64,000 bases of DNA from CAVQBJ01 sp963819075 (GCA_963819075.1 CAWFUP010000001.1:372001-436000); one strand, 5' to 3'; counted from the stretch's first letter, positions 1 to 9,283 are shown. Notes: generated by a model from the letters alone, not told the origin. Translations and numbers: made by a program.

Positions 1-128
1 GCCTGCGCCGCCGACGGAGCCGCGGCCAAGGCCACCCCCAGCACCGCTGCAACCGCCCCGACCCACCGCCGCCATCCCACACCCGCGGGACGCAGAAGCT
101 CCGGCATTCCGCCCGGTCCGCACATCAT
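1..128 (-). CDS. N-terminus of a secreted protein, cut by the window edge
   Basis: About 42 codons of a minus-strand gene are visible and run off the left edge. Translation from the ATG at 128 gives a short polar start, Arg residues (positions 13, 19 and 20) and then a hydrophobic stretch rich in Ala, Val and Leu ending in an AxA-like site, which is a Sec signal peptide. GGAGG lies about 6 bases upstream and decides this start over the in-frame ATGs at 125 and 107. Nothing of the mature protein is visible, so no function is proposed. Confidence 0.6.
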   Translation of the reverse strand, partial: MMCGPGGMPELLRPAGVGWRRWVGAVAAVLGVALAAAPSAAQ

Positions 129-257
129 CAACACCTCCGCTTTCGTGAGACGACAAGAGCACCCGCGCCGACGACACGAAGGTTGCGAGCATCTACTTGA
201 GACGCGTAGCGAGCCGAAACTATTCCATCGCCCCCGCGAGCTACGAGGGGCCCGCCC

Positions 258-1440
258 TCACCCAGGCGGCAGCGTCCCCAGCACCCCCGCCGCCTGGTAG
301 TACGCCGACAACGCCGGCTTGGCCGCGCCGGTGATCGTCAGCAGCCCGGTGTGCAGCCCCCAGAAGTCGACGCCGCCCGCGTACGGCGGCGCGTCGCGCC
401 AGTCGAAGTAGACGACCCCGCGTATGTGCAGCGAGCTCGCCTCCCGCCCGAGCGAGGTGAGCGCGCCGAGCACGTAGCGGGCCTGGCGCGCCGGCCCGAC
501 CGTGAAGCTCGAGGGCGGCCCGTCGCTCGCCCAGCCGATCTCGGTCAGCCAGATCGGCGTCTGCGTCAGCCCGGCCGCGTCGAGCAGCTGCCGCGCGCGC
601 CCGACCGCGGCCACCACGCCGAGGCTCGACACCGCGTACGGATTGATGGCCAGCGTGTCAAAGGTGCCCCGAGCCCCATCGGCGAGCAGCTCGGCCACGT
701 ACGTCGCGAGCGGAACGCCGAGCTTGGAGTCGGGGATTCCGGCCGTGACGATCTCCGCGCCGGGGTCGACCGCGCGGATCGCGCGCCGCGCCGCGGCGAG
801 CATCGCGACGTAGCCGGCGGCGTCCGGTCGCCCGCCCCAGTAGACGGGGAGGTTCGGCTCGTTCCAGATCTGCCAGGAGCGGATCGGGTGCGCGGGCAGC
901 CCCGGGTGCTCGCGCCAGAAGCTGCCGCCCGGCCCGTAGCGGCGGGCGAGCGTCGCGGCGAACGCCCCGAAGTCGGCCAGGCGCGCCGGCGGCAGCGTCG
1001 TCGTCGCCGTCACCGTCGCGCCCGCCGGGGTGAGCCCCGGCTCGAAGGCCGGGCGCCCGAAGACGATCGGCAGCACCTGCAGCCCCGCGCGCGCGGTGGC
1101 CGCCACGTAGTCGTCGTAGACGGAGAAGTCGTAGTGGCCCGCGCGTCGGCTCGAGCGTCGACCAGTCGAAGGTCTGGCGCAGCAGTTGCACGCCGGTGCG
1201 CCGCTCTCCGGCGAGGATCTGCGCGCGCGCCGCGCCGGTGGCCGCGAACGCGTCGTTGGACACCAGGCCGAGGAAGTCGCTGGGCAGCGCCGCGCGCGCC
1301 GGCGAGGTCGGCGGGGACGACGTGGCGGTCGACGTCGTTGTCGTGGCGACCGGGCTCGAGCCCCCGCCGCATGCGGCGAGGGCCAGCGCGCCGAGCACTC
1401 CGATGAGCGCCCCGGTGATCGGCCGGGGTGAGGTGCCCAT
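258..1440 (-). pseudogene. Glycoside hydrolase (cellulase-like) lipoprotein, frameshifted
   Basis: This gene encodes a secreted sugar hydrolase of the GH5/GH39-like TIM-barrel type, split over two frames. The ATG at 1440 starts a lipoprotein signal with lipobox LALAAC, a Ser/Thr-rich linker and the first barrel part, ending at FDWSTLEPTR. The rest, from HYDFSVYDDY on, is in another frame. The shift lies in the GC run at about 1136-1143 and fits one extra base. The second part carries WQIWNEPN (acid/base Glu) and LTEIGW (nucleophile Glu) and ends with the same FDWRDAPPY, FWGLHTGLL pattern as the intact paralogue at 38795-39907. It follows the small secreted gene at 1454-1822 and may share its transcript. 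A sequencing error would give the same picture; otherwise the gene is dead, because the catalytic half is untranslated. Confidence 0.75.
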
Positions 1441-1453
1441 CCGCGGTCGCGCC

Positions 1454-1822
1454 CTAGCCGGCGCGAGCCGGGGACGATCCCATCCGCGGTGAGCGGCGCG
1501 CGCCGGTGAAGGCGGCGGCGCCGGCGGCGAGCAGCGCGACAAGCCCGACCGCGGCGAGCGCTGCGTAGCCGAGGTCGACGGCCGTCGCCCCGGCCCGGTC
1601 GCTCGGCCCGTGCTGCGCGGATGCATGCAGGCCCCCGATGAAGCCGCCCCGGCGGATCTGCCCATCCGTCAGCGTCACCCCGAGCTGCGCGTAATACGCC
1701 TGCGCGGCGGTCGGATTGGTGCCCGCCGGGTAGGGCGCATACAGGCCGTTGCCGGGGGCCGCCCAGGCCGGCGCGCACCCGAGCGCCATCAGCAGGCTGG
1801 TGAGGATGACGACACGCCGCAT
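1454..1822 (-). CDS. Small secreted protein with a C-terminal membrane anchor
   Basis: This 122-residue protein has an N-terminal signal peptide (MRRVVILTSLLMALG, then an AWA cleavage site). A short polar region contains APYPAGTNPTAAQAYYAQLG and a Gly-rich GGFIGG. Near the C-terminus a transmembrane segment (about residues 85-105, rich in Ala, Leu, Val) is followed by basic residues, as in an exported protein held in the membrane. No family was recognised. It stops 14 bases before the glycoside hydrolase gene, so the two probably form one transcript. It diverges from the membrane protein at 1919. The longer reading frame upstream is antisense to that gene and was not used. Confidence 0.55.
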   Translation of the reverse strand: MRRVVILTSLLMALGCAPAWAAPGNGLYAPYPAGTNPTAAQAYYAQLGVTLTDGQIRRGGFIGGLHASAQHGPSDRAGATAVDLGYAALAAVGLVALLAAGAAAFTGARRSPRMGSSPARAG

Positions 1823-1918
1823 GCCAGGTGGAACTGTAACCGCCGCGCCCGCGCATACCGGCGGCGCGCACAACCTGCAGCGCCGGTTCTGGCGCCGGCA
1901 TCTGACACGCTGCAGCGC

Positions 1919-3862
1919 ATGACCGCGCCGCCGACGCGCACCACGACCGGCCCGGAGCGCGTCGCCGACGGTGCGCGATTCGTCCGCGCGCGCTACGCGG
2001 CCGCGCTGCGATCGCCCCCGCCGCTGTGGACGCTGGCCGCCGTGCTCGTCCTCGGCGAGACGCTGCTCGCGCTCGCCGGCGCCCACTCGGTGGCGCTGTC
2101 GCTGCTCGCGCTGCTGGCGCCCGGGTGGGCGCTCGTCCCGCTGCTGCCGCGCCCGCTGCGCGCGAGCCCGCTCGTGGCGTTCGCCGCCGGCCCGGCGCTC
2201 GGCTTCGCCACCGTCAGCGTCGTGCTCATCACGATCGCGCGCATCGGCGTGCACCTGAGCGGCGCCTCGGTGCGGATCGCGCTGATCGCCCTGATCGTGC
2301 TGGCGCTCCCGACGTGGAGCGCGCGCGAGGAGGTGCGCTGGCGCCCGACTCGCGAGGGCGCGCTCGAGGCGCTTGGGCTGCTCGGCGCGATCGCGCTCGG
2401 GCTCGTGCTCAGCCTGCGCGTCGTCGGCCTCGGCGTCGCGCCGGGGAACGACTGGGCGAAGTACCTGCTCTACGCCGAGCAGATCCAGCTCCACGGCTCG
2501 ATCCTCATCAACAACCCGTTCTGGATGCTCGGCCAGCCCTTCCGCGACGACCCCGGCGTGCCGGCGCTCTACGGCGCGACGCTCATCCTCTCGCGCGGGC
2601 CGGCGAGCGTGCTGCGGCACGGGATCGTCCTGTTCGCGCTGCTCGAGGTCGTCACGCTCTACGCGTTCGCGCGCGCGTTCTGGGGCCGTGCCGCCGGCGT
2701 GCTGGCCGCCGCGCTCGTCGCCGTCGTGCCGGCCAGCCAGGACATCCTCGGCTGGCACGGCCTCGCCAACCTGGCCGCGCTCGCGCTGCTCGCGCTCCTG
2801 TTCGCCTACCTCGCGAGCTTCACGGGCGCGCGCGGGCACGAGGCCGCCGCGCCGGCGGGGGCGACCAGAGACGATGAGCCCGCGCTCGACCGCCGCGCGC
2901 TGGTGGGCTTTGCCCTCACCCTGCTCGCGCTGCTCGCGTCGCACCGCCTGTCGGGGGTCATCGGCCTCGCCGTCACCGGCCTCGTCGTGCTCGCCTGCCT
3001 CATCAGCCCCTCGCGCCGGCGCCGGGCGCTGCGCGACGCGATCTGGCTGGCCGGACTGACAATCGTGCTCGGCGCCGGCGTGCTCGCCGACTTGTACTCG
3101 CGCGAGACGACGTTCGGCGGCTCGCTGCCCTACACCGACTACCTCAACACGAAGGTCAATCTCTCCCTGGCGCTGCGCGACGTCTCACCGATGCTCGCCG
3201 GCGCCGTCGCCGTGGCGCTCGTGGTCGCGGCGATCCGCCATCGGCGCGAGGGCGCGCTGTGGGCTCCGGTGGCCCTCGCGGCCGTCGTCGTCGCGCTCGC
3301 CTACGTGTGGATCCTGCACGTGCCCAACTACTACCAGCGGATGGTCTTCTACGTGCCGCTCGCGGCGGCGCCGCTCATCGCCGCGGTGGCCGTGCGCCTG
3401 CCCGGGCGCTGGCTGGTGGCCGGCGCGGCGGCGATCGGCATCGCCCTGACGACGATCAGCTCCTACACCGAGGCGGGCAACATCCGCACGTACTACTCCT
3501 TCGTCACGCCGGCGGCGCTGCGCGGACTCGACGCGCTCTCGGCGGTCCTGCGCCCCGACGAGGTCGTCGTCACCGACCGCTGCTGGAGCTTCCTGTCGAC
3601 CTGGCTGCTGCACACGCGCACGCTCGCGGCGCTCGAGCCGCAGGACATCCAGCCCGGCGCCGAGCTGCCCTTCGCGCGCGAGGCCCAGCAGATCCTCGAC
3701 GGGTCGAGCTACGGCCTGGCGCGAGCGCGGGCGCTCGGCGTGCGCTACCTCGTCGTCGACCCGGTCTGCCCGGGGGCCAACGGTTCGCAGCTGCCGCCGC
3801 CGCGGGTGGGCACCCCGGTGTACGAGAGCAGCCAGCTGGCGATCCTGCGACTGCCGGCGTGA
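1919..3862 (+). CDS. Large polytopic membrane protein, GT-C-like architecture
   Basis: This 647-residue protein has roughly ten or more hydrophobic helices spread over residues 40-530, then a soluble C-terminal part of about 110 residues. That layout (many helices, a conserved-looking acidic loop NDWAKYLLYAEQ after the first group, a soluble tail) is typical of GT-C glycosyltransferases and related envelope-sugar proteins. I do not see a decisive catalytic motif, so this is an architectural inference. The ATG at 1919 is the first that avoids overlap with the divergent gene. The protein probably acts in the cytoplasmic membrane in cell-surface glycan assembly, but a permease-like role is not excluded. 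A repeat element follows its stop codon. Confidence 0.6.
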   Translation: MTAPPTRTTTGPERVADGARFVRARYAAALRSPPPLWTLAAVLVLGETLLALAGAHSVALSLLALLAPGWALVPLLPRPLRASPLVAFAAGPALGFATVSVVLITIARIGVHLSGASVRIALIALIVLALPTWSAREEVRWRPTREGALEALGLLGAIALGLVLSLRVVGLGVAPGNDWAKYLLYAEQIQLHGSILINNPFWMLGQPFRDDPGVPALYGATLILSRGPASVLRHGIVLFALLEVVTLYAFARAFWGRAAGVLAAALVAVVPASQDILGWHGLANLAALALLALLFAYLASFTGARGHEAAAPAGATRDDEPALDRRALVGFALTLLALLASHRLSGVIGLAVTGLVVLACLISPSRRRRALRDAIWLAGLTIVLGAGVLADLYSRETTFGGSLPYTDYLNTKVNLSLALRDVSPMLAGAVAVALVVAAIRHRREGALWAPVALAAVVVALAYVWILHVPNYYQRMVFYVPLAAAPLIAAVAVRLPGRWLVAGAAAIGIALTTISSYTEAGNIRTYYSFVTPAALRGLDALSAVLRPDEVVVTDRCWSFLSTWLLHTRTLAALEPQDIQPGAELPFAREAQQILDGSSYGLARARALGVRYLVVDPVCPGANGSQLPPPRVGTPVYESSQLAILRLPA

Positions 3863-3882
3863 CTGCGTCGATACCCAACGTC

Positions 3883-4040
3883 AGCTCCGGGAGCGCTGCT
3901 GCATTCGGGGGTGCACGTCGTTCCTGTGAATATCTCACGGAAAGGACGTGCACCCCCGGGCGAATCGGCTGCCCGAACGAGCCGACAGACGGCCCTGACC
4001 CCGCCCCCGGGACCGCTGCCTGACGCAACCGGATACGCAC
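3883..4040. repeat. Copy 1 of a ~157-bp interspersed hairpin repeat
   Basis: This stretch matches 13067-13222 at roughly 90% identity by eye, in the same orientation. It contains a perfect 13-base inverted repeat, GGGGGTGCACGTC (3907-3919) and its complement (3945-3957), around a 25-base loop that can pair further. The right part (from GCGAATCGGCT to GGATACGCAC) is also conserved. Copy 1 lies between the membrane protein gene and the FkbM gene. No coding potential is evident. It could be a miniature mobile element or a structured RNA. Confidence 0.8.
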
Positions 4041-4065
4041 CGCTAGGAGCTATAGCCTGGCCACC

Positions 4066-5859
4066 GTGACCTCCTTTGCCCGCGACGCACTACCGGGGCA
4101 ACGGCTCTCGTTCACACACTGTGCCGTCTCAGGTGTCGGGCCGGTCGAGTTCTGTGTTGATCTCGCAGCGAACGACCCGGTTGCCGCATGGCTGCTCGAG
4201 CACGGAGAGATCGACGAGCCGGTCATACGGGCCTTCCTTGGCCTTGTGCGTCCGGGATCTCGGGTACTGGACCTTGGTTGCCACCTCGGCGTCTTCTCGC
4301 TCGCGGCGTCGGCGCTTGGAGCCGAGGTGATCGCGGTGGACGCGTCTTTGCAGCATGTTCTGCTGTTGCGTGCAGCGGCTCGCCGGAACGGATTTGCCGA
4401 CCTGCGGGTTGTGCATGGCGCGCTCACGGACAGCACTGGCGCGGTCGCGCTCGTCGAACGTGGAGGTCACAGCCGCATCGCGGTACCGGGCGAGCGAGAG
4501 TCGACGGTCGGCGTGCCCGCCCTGACCGTCGACGCGCTGCTCGAGCGACACGCGTGGGGCACACCGGACGCGATCAAGATCGACATCGAGGGGTCGGAGC
4601 CCGCGGCGCTCGCAGGCATGCAACGTCTCCACGCGAGCAGCGATCGGCGCCCGCCAATCGTGTTCGAGTGCAACGAGCCGTTGCTGTCGCGCCTGGGCCA
4701 CAGCGCGGCAAGCGTACGTCGCCGCGTATCCGCCCTTGGCTATGACTGGCTGCTGATCGACCACCTTCGCCCAGGCACGCTCGTCGAGGTTGACGATCCG
4801 AACCACGTTCAGACCGAGGCGGCGACCGATTACCTCGCGTTGGCCGCAGGGCGGCACGCTCCCCCGAGCGGCTGGTCGATCGAGCCGCCGCTGAGCCTCG
4901 AAACGGTGCTGGCTCGCCTGTTGGACGCGGCCGCTTTCGACCACCCGGATATCCGGCAGGCGGCAGCCATCACGCTCCGTGATGCACCAGCGTGGCTGAG
5001 CGGGCACGCGCTGGGTCAGCCGGCGCTTCGCGGCCTCCAGCTCGACGAACACGCGGCCGTGCGCGCGGTCGCAAACGCAGCCCCACGGATCGCCCGACAC
5101 CCGGCAAGGCGACCACGGCACGACGCGCAGGCGCTGCTCGCCCTGGCTGAGCACGTCGACGTCCACAACGCCGCCCCGCTGCCCGACCGAGCGGTCGACG
5201 CCGGAGACCTCGTCCTCCGTGACGTCTCGATCCACTTGCGGCGAGGCGAGGTGCTCGGGGTCATCGCCCCGCCGCCCGCGGCCGGAGCGCTCCTGCGCCT
5301 CCTGGCCGGGATCGACACACCGGTCAGCGGTCGTCTCGTCACGTCCCCTTGGGCGGTCTTACTCTGCGACATCGACGAGCTGCTCGACCACAACCTCACT
5401 GTCGCGGAGAACATCACCGCCTTGGCGGCCGCACGGGGCGCGGACGTCCTCACAGCGCAACCGCGCATCGCCGAACTCGCCGAACTGGCCGGCGTCGGAC
5501 ACCTGCTCGGCCAAACGCTCGCCGACGCTGACCCGGCGGGCGGCGCGCAGGTCGCACTCGTCGTGGCACTCGCCTGCGGGCCCGGCGAGCTGATTCTGCT
5601 CGACACGTCGCCAGCCGTCATTGACCCAAATGTGATTCGCTGGGCGCAGCACCGGATTCGCGAGCGTTGCGCCGCTGGCGCCGGTGTCGTCGCGGTGCTC
5701 GGCGACGGGGAACCCGTGGGCCACCCAGACCGCGTGTGCCTCACGATCGACGACCAACTGGTCGCGTGTGGCCACCCAAGCTCGCTCGTCGCCAGCCAAG
5801 CCGGGACCGCTCAGTCCCCCGCCGCCGGCCCGTCTTCGAGCAGGCACCCGCGGTGGTAG
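4066..5859 (+). CDS. FkbM-type methyltransferase fused to a degenerate ABC ATPase domain
   Basis: This 597-residue fusion has two parts. Residues 1-220 are an FkbM-family SAM methyltransferase: VLDLGCHLGVFS (SAM loop, about residue 66), an acidic AVDAS strand and KIDIEGSE (about 172). FkbM enzymes usually methylate hydroxyls on glycans or polyketides. A linker follows, and from about residue 380 an ABC-ATPase-like domain reads LVLRDVSIHLRRGEVLGVI. Its Walker A region is APPPAAGALL, without the Gly-Lys-Ser/Thr. The signature is PAGGAQ rather than LSGGQ, and Walker B ends LILLDT where the catalytic Glu is normally found. ATP hydrolysis is therefore unlikely and the domain may only bind or scaffold. 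The GTG at 4066 has AGGAG 16 bases upstream, a weak arrangement. The last 49 bases overlap the convergent small gene. Confidence 0.75.
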   Translation: MTSFARDALPGQRLSFTHCAVSGVGPVEFCVDLAANDPVAAWLLEHGEIDEPVIRAFLGLVRPGSRVLDLGCHLGVFSLAASALGAEVIAVDASLQHVLLLRAAARRNGFADLRVVHGALTDSTGAVALVERGGHSRIAVPGERESTVGVPALTVDALLERHAWGTPDAIKIDIEGSEPAALAGMQRLHASSDRRPPIVFECNEPLLSRLGHSAASVRRRVSALGYDWLLIDHLRPGTLVEVDDPNHVQTEAATDYLALAAGRHAPPSGWSIEPPLSLETVLARLLDAAAFDHPDIRQAAAITLRDAPAWLSGHALGQPALRGLQLDEHAAVRAVANAAPRIARHPARRPRHDAQALLALAEHVDVHNAAPLPDRAVDAGDLVLRDVSIHLRRGEVLGVIAPPPAAGALLRLLAGIDTPVSGRLVTSPWAVLLCDIDELLDHNLTVAENITALAAARGADVLTAQPRIAELAELAGVGHLLGQTLADADPAGGAQVALVVALACGPGELILLDTSPAVIDPNVIRWAQHRIRERCAAGAGVVAVLGDGEPVGHPDRVCLTIDDQLVACGHPSSLVASQAGTAQSPAAGPSSSRHPRW

Positions 5860-6017
5860 TGGCGGCACGATGGCCCGCGCAGATACTCGGGCAGGCGCAG
5901 CGACGCGGAGAGATGAATGCTGCTATCGGGAGGCTCCACCCAGAGCGGCTCGTAGACGCCGATCCGATCCCCACACCGGGCGCAGATCAGAGGCGGGACG
6001 CCGCCCTGCGGCGTCAT
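5811..6017 (-). CDS. Small Cys/His-rich, probably zinc-binding protein
   Basis: This 68-residue protein has CARCGDRIG (two Cys), YEPLW and a later CRHYHRGCL. The four Cys and two His could bind one zinc ion. It resembles the short orphan zinc-ribbon proteins found beside regulators in actinobacteria, but I cannot name a family. Its ATG overlaps the stop of the response regulator gene (ATGA at 6014-6017), so translation is probably coupled. A role with that regulator is plausible. Its 3' end overlaps the tail of the convergent FkbM fusion gene by 49 bases. Confidence 0.6.
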   Translation of the reverse strand: MTPQGGVPPLICARCGDRIGVYEPLWVEPPDSSIHLSASLRLPEYLRGPSCRHYHRGCLLEDGPAAGD

Positions 6018-6736
6018 CGGGCGTGAGCTACCCGGTCGGGCTCGCGGGGGCGCGGGGAGTCGACGAGATCGTGCCCGCGCGCGTAGGCGACGAGTTGCCA
6101 GCGGCGATCGAGCCCGAGCTTGCCGTGGATGCGGTGGCGGTGCGACTCGAGCGTGCGCGAGGAGACATGCATGCGGTCGGCGATCTCATGGTTGGCGTAG
6201 CCGAGCGCGATCAGGCGCAGGACGTCGGCCTCGCGCGGGCTGAGCACCTCGCCGCCCGGTTCGCGGCCGACCCCATCGAACCGTCCCGCGATCTCCGGGC
6301 TGACGTAGGGCTCCCCGCGCACCGCGCGACGGATCGCCTCGGGCAGCTCGCTGTCGGCGTCGTCCTTGAGCACGTACCCGATGGCCCCGGCGTCCAGCGC
6401 CGCCTTCACGAACGCCGCGTTGTCGCGCATCGTCACCACGACGACCGCGGTCCCGGGCACCTTCTGGCGGACGCGCCGGATCATCGCGATGCTCGAGCCG
6501 TTCGGCATCGCGAGGTCGAGCAGCAGAACCTGCGGCGCCTGTTGGGTCACGTGACGCATGGCGCTGGTCAGGTCGCTCGCCTCGGCGAGAACCTCGACCT
6601 CGCCTCCGGCCTCCAGCAACAGGCGAAGGGCGCGACGCGTCGGGTGGTGATCATCGGCGAGCACGACCGTGATCGGCGCGGCCGCGACGCCGGAGTGTTC
6701 GGGTTCTAGCTGCCCGTTCATACCTGACAGTCTCAT
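6014..6736 (-). CDS. NarL/FixJ-type (LuxR HTH) response regulator
   Basis: This 240-residue protein has an N-terminal receiver: acidic pair in VLADDHH, phospho-acceptor Asp in LLLDLAMP, Thr in VVVVTMRD and Lys in GYVLKDD. A C-terminal LuxR-type helix-turn-helix follows (LSPREADVLRLIALGYANHEIADRM, recognition helix near VSSRTLESHRHRI). Such proteins bind DNA when phosphorylated by a partner kinase; none is adjacent, so it is an orphan. GGGGAG about 9 bases upstream of the ATG at 6736 decides this start over the one at 6721. It is cotranscribed with the small Cys/His protein and faces away from the c-di-GMP gene at 7002. Confidence 0.88.
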   Translation of the reverse strand: MRLSGMNGQLEPEHSGVAAAPITVVLADDHHPTRRALRLLLEAGGEVEVLAEASDLTSAMRHVTQQAPQVLLLDLAMPNGSSIAMIRRVRQKVPGTAVVVVTMRDNAAFVKAALDAGAIGYVLKDDADSELPEAIRRAVRGEPYVSPEIAGRFDGVGREPGGEVLSPREADVLRLIALGYANHEIADRMHVSSRTLESHRHRIHGKLGLDRRWQLVAYARGHDLVDSPRPREPDRVAHAR

Positions 6737-7001
6737 CTGGCGCAGCTCCCCGAGCGTCCGCCGAAAGGCGACGTCCGCGGGTCGGAAACTACGCGACCGG
6801 CGCAAATCTCCCGCACCGGGGGGCGAATCTGCGAGGATCGCCTATAAGGCGCGACGGGCCCTAGCTCGTGGGCGCCCGTGGAGGGAGCGACAAATTGGTG
6901 GCACGTTTGCCTGACGGCGGTGGTCCGGCGAGGATCACGAGTTGGCGCGCGGCGCGCGCTCGGTCCCGAGGCGCCACGGCCCGACCAGCGCGGCGAATCC
7001 G

Positions 7002-9254
7002 ATGAGCGAAACGCATCCCCGGCCGCTCGGCGTGGACATCGAGGCCTTCGAGGAGCTGCTCACGCACGGGGCCATCGGAGTGCACCGCGAGATCCTGCGC
7101 TCCGTCCCGGGCGCGACCTTCTTCGTCTTCGACACCGATCTGCGCTTCGTGTTCGCCGAGGGCGCGGCACTGCGCCGGCGGGGGGTCGATCCGCGGGCCG
7201 AGTTCGAGGGCAGGACGGTCGGCGAGACGCTCGGCGACTACATCGACGTGGGGGCGCTGAGCCGTGCCTACCGCGCCGCGCTGCGGGGCGAGACGAGCGA
7301 GTTCGACCACGGCGGCCCCAACGGCGTGCACTGGGTACATGTCGCGCCCGTGCGCAACGAGCGCGGTGAGATCACGCGGGGCATCGCGACGAGCGTCGAC
7401 GTCACTGCTCAGCGCGAGGCCGAGGAGCGGCTGCAGCGCCACGCGATGCAGCAGGCGGCCACCGCGCGGCTCGGTCGCCGCGCGCTCGAAGGTGCAAGTG
7501 TGCCCGAGCTGCTGCACGCGGCCGCCGACGCCGTCGTGGAGGCGGCGTGTGCCGACACCTGCTCGATCCTCAGCGTCGAAGAAGCGCCCGAGCGGCTTGT
7601 GCTTCGTGCGGCGGCCGGCTGGCCGGAGGATGTCGTGCGCGCTGGGCCGTCGCCGTGGACACACGCGGAGCGCCGGATGCTCATCCGGCTGGCCGACGGG
7701 CCGATCCTGGTCGAGGACGCGAGCACGTGGGAGCCCGGCAGGGAGGTGCTGCAGAGGCTGGGCGTCGCCAGCCTGGCCGTCGTGCTCGTCGGCCCGGCCG
7801 AGCGCCCGTGGGGCTTCCTCGGCGCGGAGAGCTTCACGCCGCGTCGCTTCACGAGCGAGGAGGCCGACTTCCTGCAGACGATCGCGAACACGCTGTGGGA
7901 CGCCATCGAGCGTCGCGAGGCCGAGGAGGCCTACCGCCACGCCGCCCTGCACGACGAGCTCACCGGCCTGCCGAACCTGCGCCAGCTGCGCGAGCACCTC
8001 GACGGCGCCCTGGAGCGGGCCCGTGCCAGCGGCGGCGCGCTGTCGGTGCTGCTGCTCGACCTCAACAACTTCAAGGTCGTCAACGACAGCGTCGGTCACG
8101 CCGGCGGCGACGAGCTGCTGGGCGCGTTGGCGCCGCGGCTACGCGCGGCCGCGCGCCCCGCCGACATGGTGGCCCGGATCGGCGGGGACGAGTTCGTCAT
8201 CGTCGCCGAGGACGTCATCGGCGAGCCGCACGCGCTCGAGCTCGCCGAGTCGGTCGAGCGCGTGTTCGACGAGCCGCTGGAGGTGGGCGACCACCGATAC
8301 ACGGTGACGGCCAGCCTCGGGCTCGTGATCGCCAGCGGGACCTCGGCGGCGGCGCTGCTGCGCGATGCCGACGTCGCGATGTATCGGGCCAAGCATCAGG
8401 GCGGCGGGCTGCAGCAGTTCTCGCCGGCCATGCGCCGCAGTGCCGTCGCGCGGATGCGCACCGAGGTCGAGCTGCGCCGGGCGATCGAGGGCGACGAGCT
8501 GCGTCTGCACTATCAACCCCTGTACGCCACCGCGGATCGGCGGCTGCTCGGCCTGGAGGCGCTCGTGCGCTGGGCGCATCCAAGGCGCGGTCTCATCGCT
8601 CCCGGCGAGTTCATCCCGCTCGCCGAGCAGACCGGGCTGATCGTCCCGATCGGCGAGTGGGTTCTCGGCGTCGCCACGCGGCGCCTCGGCGACTGGCAAC
8701 GGCGCTTCCCGTGCGCGCGTGAGCTGGTGATGTCGGTCAACGTCTCGGCGCGCCAGCTGCTGCGCTCCACGCAGACGCAATCCAACCTCGTGGACGTCGT
8801 CAGGGCGGCGATCTCCGACGGCGGCATCGGCCCCGACCGCCTCGCGCTCGAGGTGACCGAGTCGATGCTGATGGACGCCGCCGAGGAGTCACAGGCGCTG
8901 CTGGCCGAGCTCCAGGCGCTCGGCGTGCGGATCCTCGCCGACGACTTCGGCACCGGCTACTCGTCGCTCAGCCGCCTCACCGAGATCCCGCTCGACACGC
9001 TGAAGATCGACCGCAGCTTCGTCGGCGGGCTGACCGAGGACAGCGGCCGCGACGCGATCGTGGCCACGATCATCGCGATGGCCAAGACGCTTGGCCTCGG
9101 TGTGATCGCCGAGGGCGTCGAGACCGACGCCCAGTTGCGTCCCCTGACCGAGCTCGGATGCGAGGTCGCCCAGGGCTTCCTGCTCTCGCGCCCGCTGCCC
9201 GAGGAGGCGGTCACGAAGCTGCTCGCCGAGCGCCCGCACGATCTCGCCGCATAG
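7002..9254 (+). CDS. PAS-GAF-GGDEF-EAL cyclic-di-GMP signalling protein
   Basis: This 750-residue protein contains a PAS-like domain (about 25-150), a GAF domain (about 165-300), a diguanylate cyclase domain with the canonical RIGGDEF near residue 393, and a phosphodiesterase domain with GLEALVRW near 517. The EAL domain keeps VNVSARQL, LEVTES, LADDFGTGYSS, LKIDRSF, VIAEGVET and AQGF, so it looks catalytically complete. Both making and breaking c-di-GMP are possible, with the sensor domains setting the balance. No transmembrane segment is seen, so it is cytoplasmic. The ATG at 7002 gives a protein that starts just before the sensor region. It diverges from the LuxR regulator. Confidence 0.92.
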   Translation: MSETHPRPLGVDIEAFEELLTHGAIGVHREILRSVPGATFFVFDTDLRFVFAEGAALRRRGVDPRAEFEGRTVGETLGDYIDVGALSRAYRAALRGETSEFDHGGPNGVHWVHVAPVRNERGEITRGIATSVDVTAQREAEERLQRHAMQQAATARLGRRALEGASVPELLHAAADAVVEAACADTCSILSVEEAPERLVLRAAAGWPEDVVRAGPSPWTHAERRMLIRLADGPILVEDASTWEPGREVLQRLGVASLAVVLVGPAERPWGFLGAESFTPRRFTSEEADFLQTIANTLWDAIERREAEEAYRHAALHDELTGLPNLRQLREHLDGALERARASGGALSVLLLDLNNFKVVNDSVGHAGGDELLGALAPRLRAAARPADMVARIGGDEFVIVAEDVIGEPHALELAESVERVFDEPLEVGDHRYTVTASLGLVIASGTSAAALLRDADVAMYRAKHQGGGLQQFSPAMRRSAVARMRTEVELRRAIEGDELRLHYQPLYATADRRLLGLEALVRWAHPRRGLIAPGEFIPLAEQTGLIVPIGEWVLGVATRRLGDWQRRFPCARELVMSVNVSARQLLRSTQTQSNLVDVVRAAISDGGIGPDRLALEVTESMLMDAAEESQALLAELQALGVRILADDFGTGYSSLSRLTEIPLDTLKIDRSFVGGLTEDSGRDAIVATIIAMAKTLGLGVIAEGVETDAQLRPLTELGCEVAQGFLLSRPLPEEAVTKLLAERPHDLAA

Positions 9255-9283
9255 CGCACCTACGGGCCTGAGTCGAACCGGCG

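Noticed and set aside
1823..2944. Long N-terminal extension of the small secreted protein
   Set aside because: It is antisense to the polytopic membrane gene and repetitive in Arg/Glu/Gln; the signal peptide starts at 1822.
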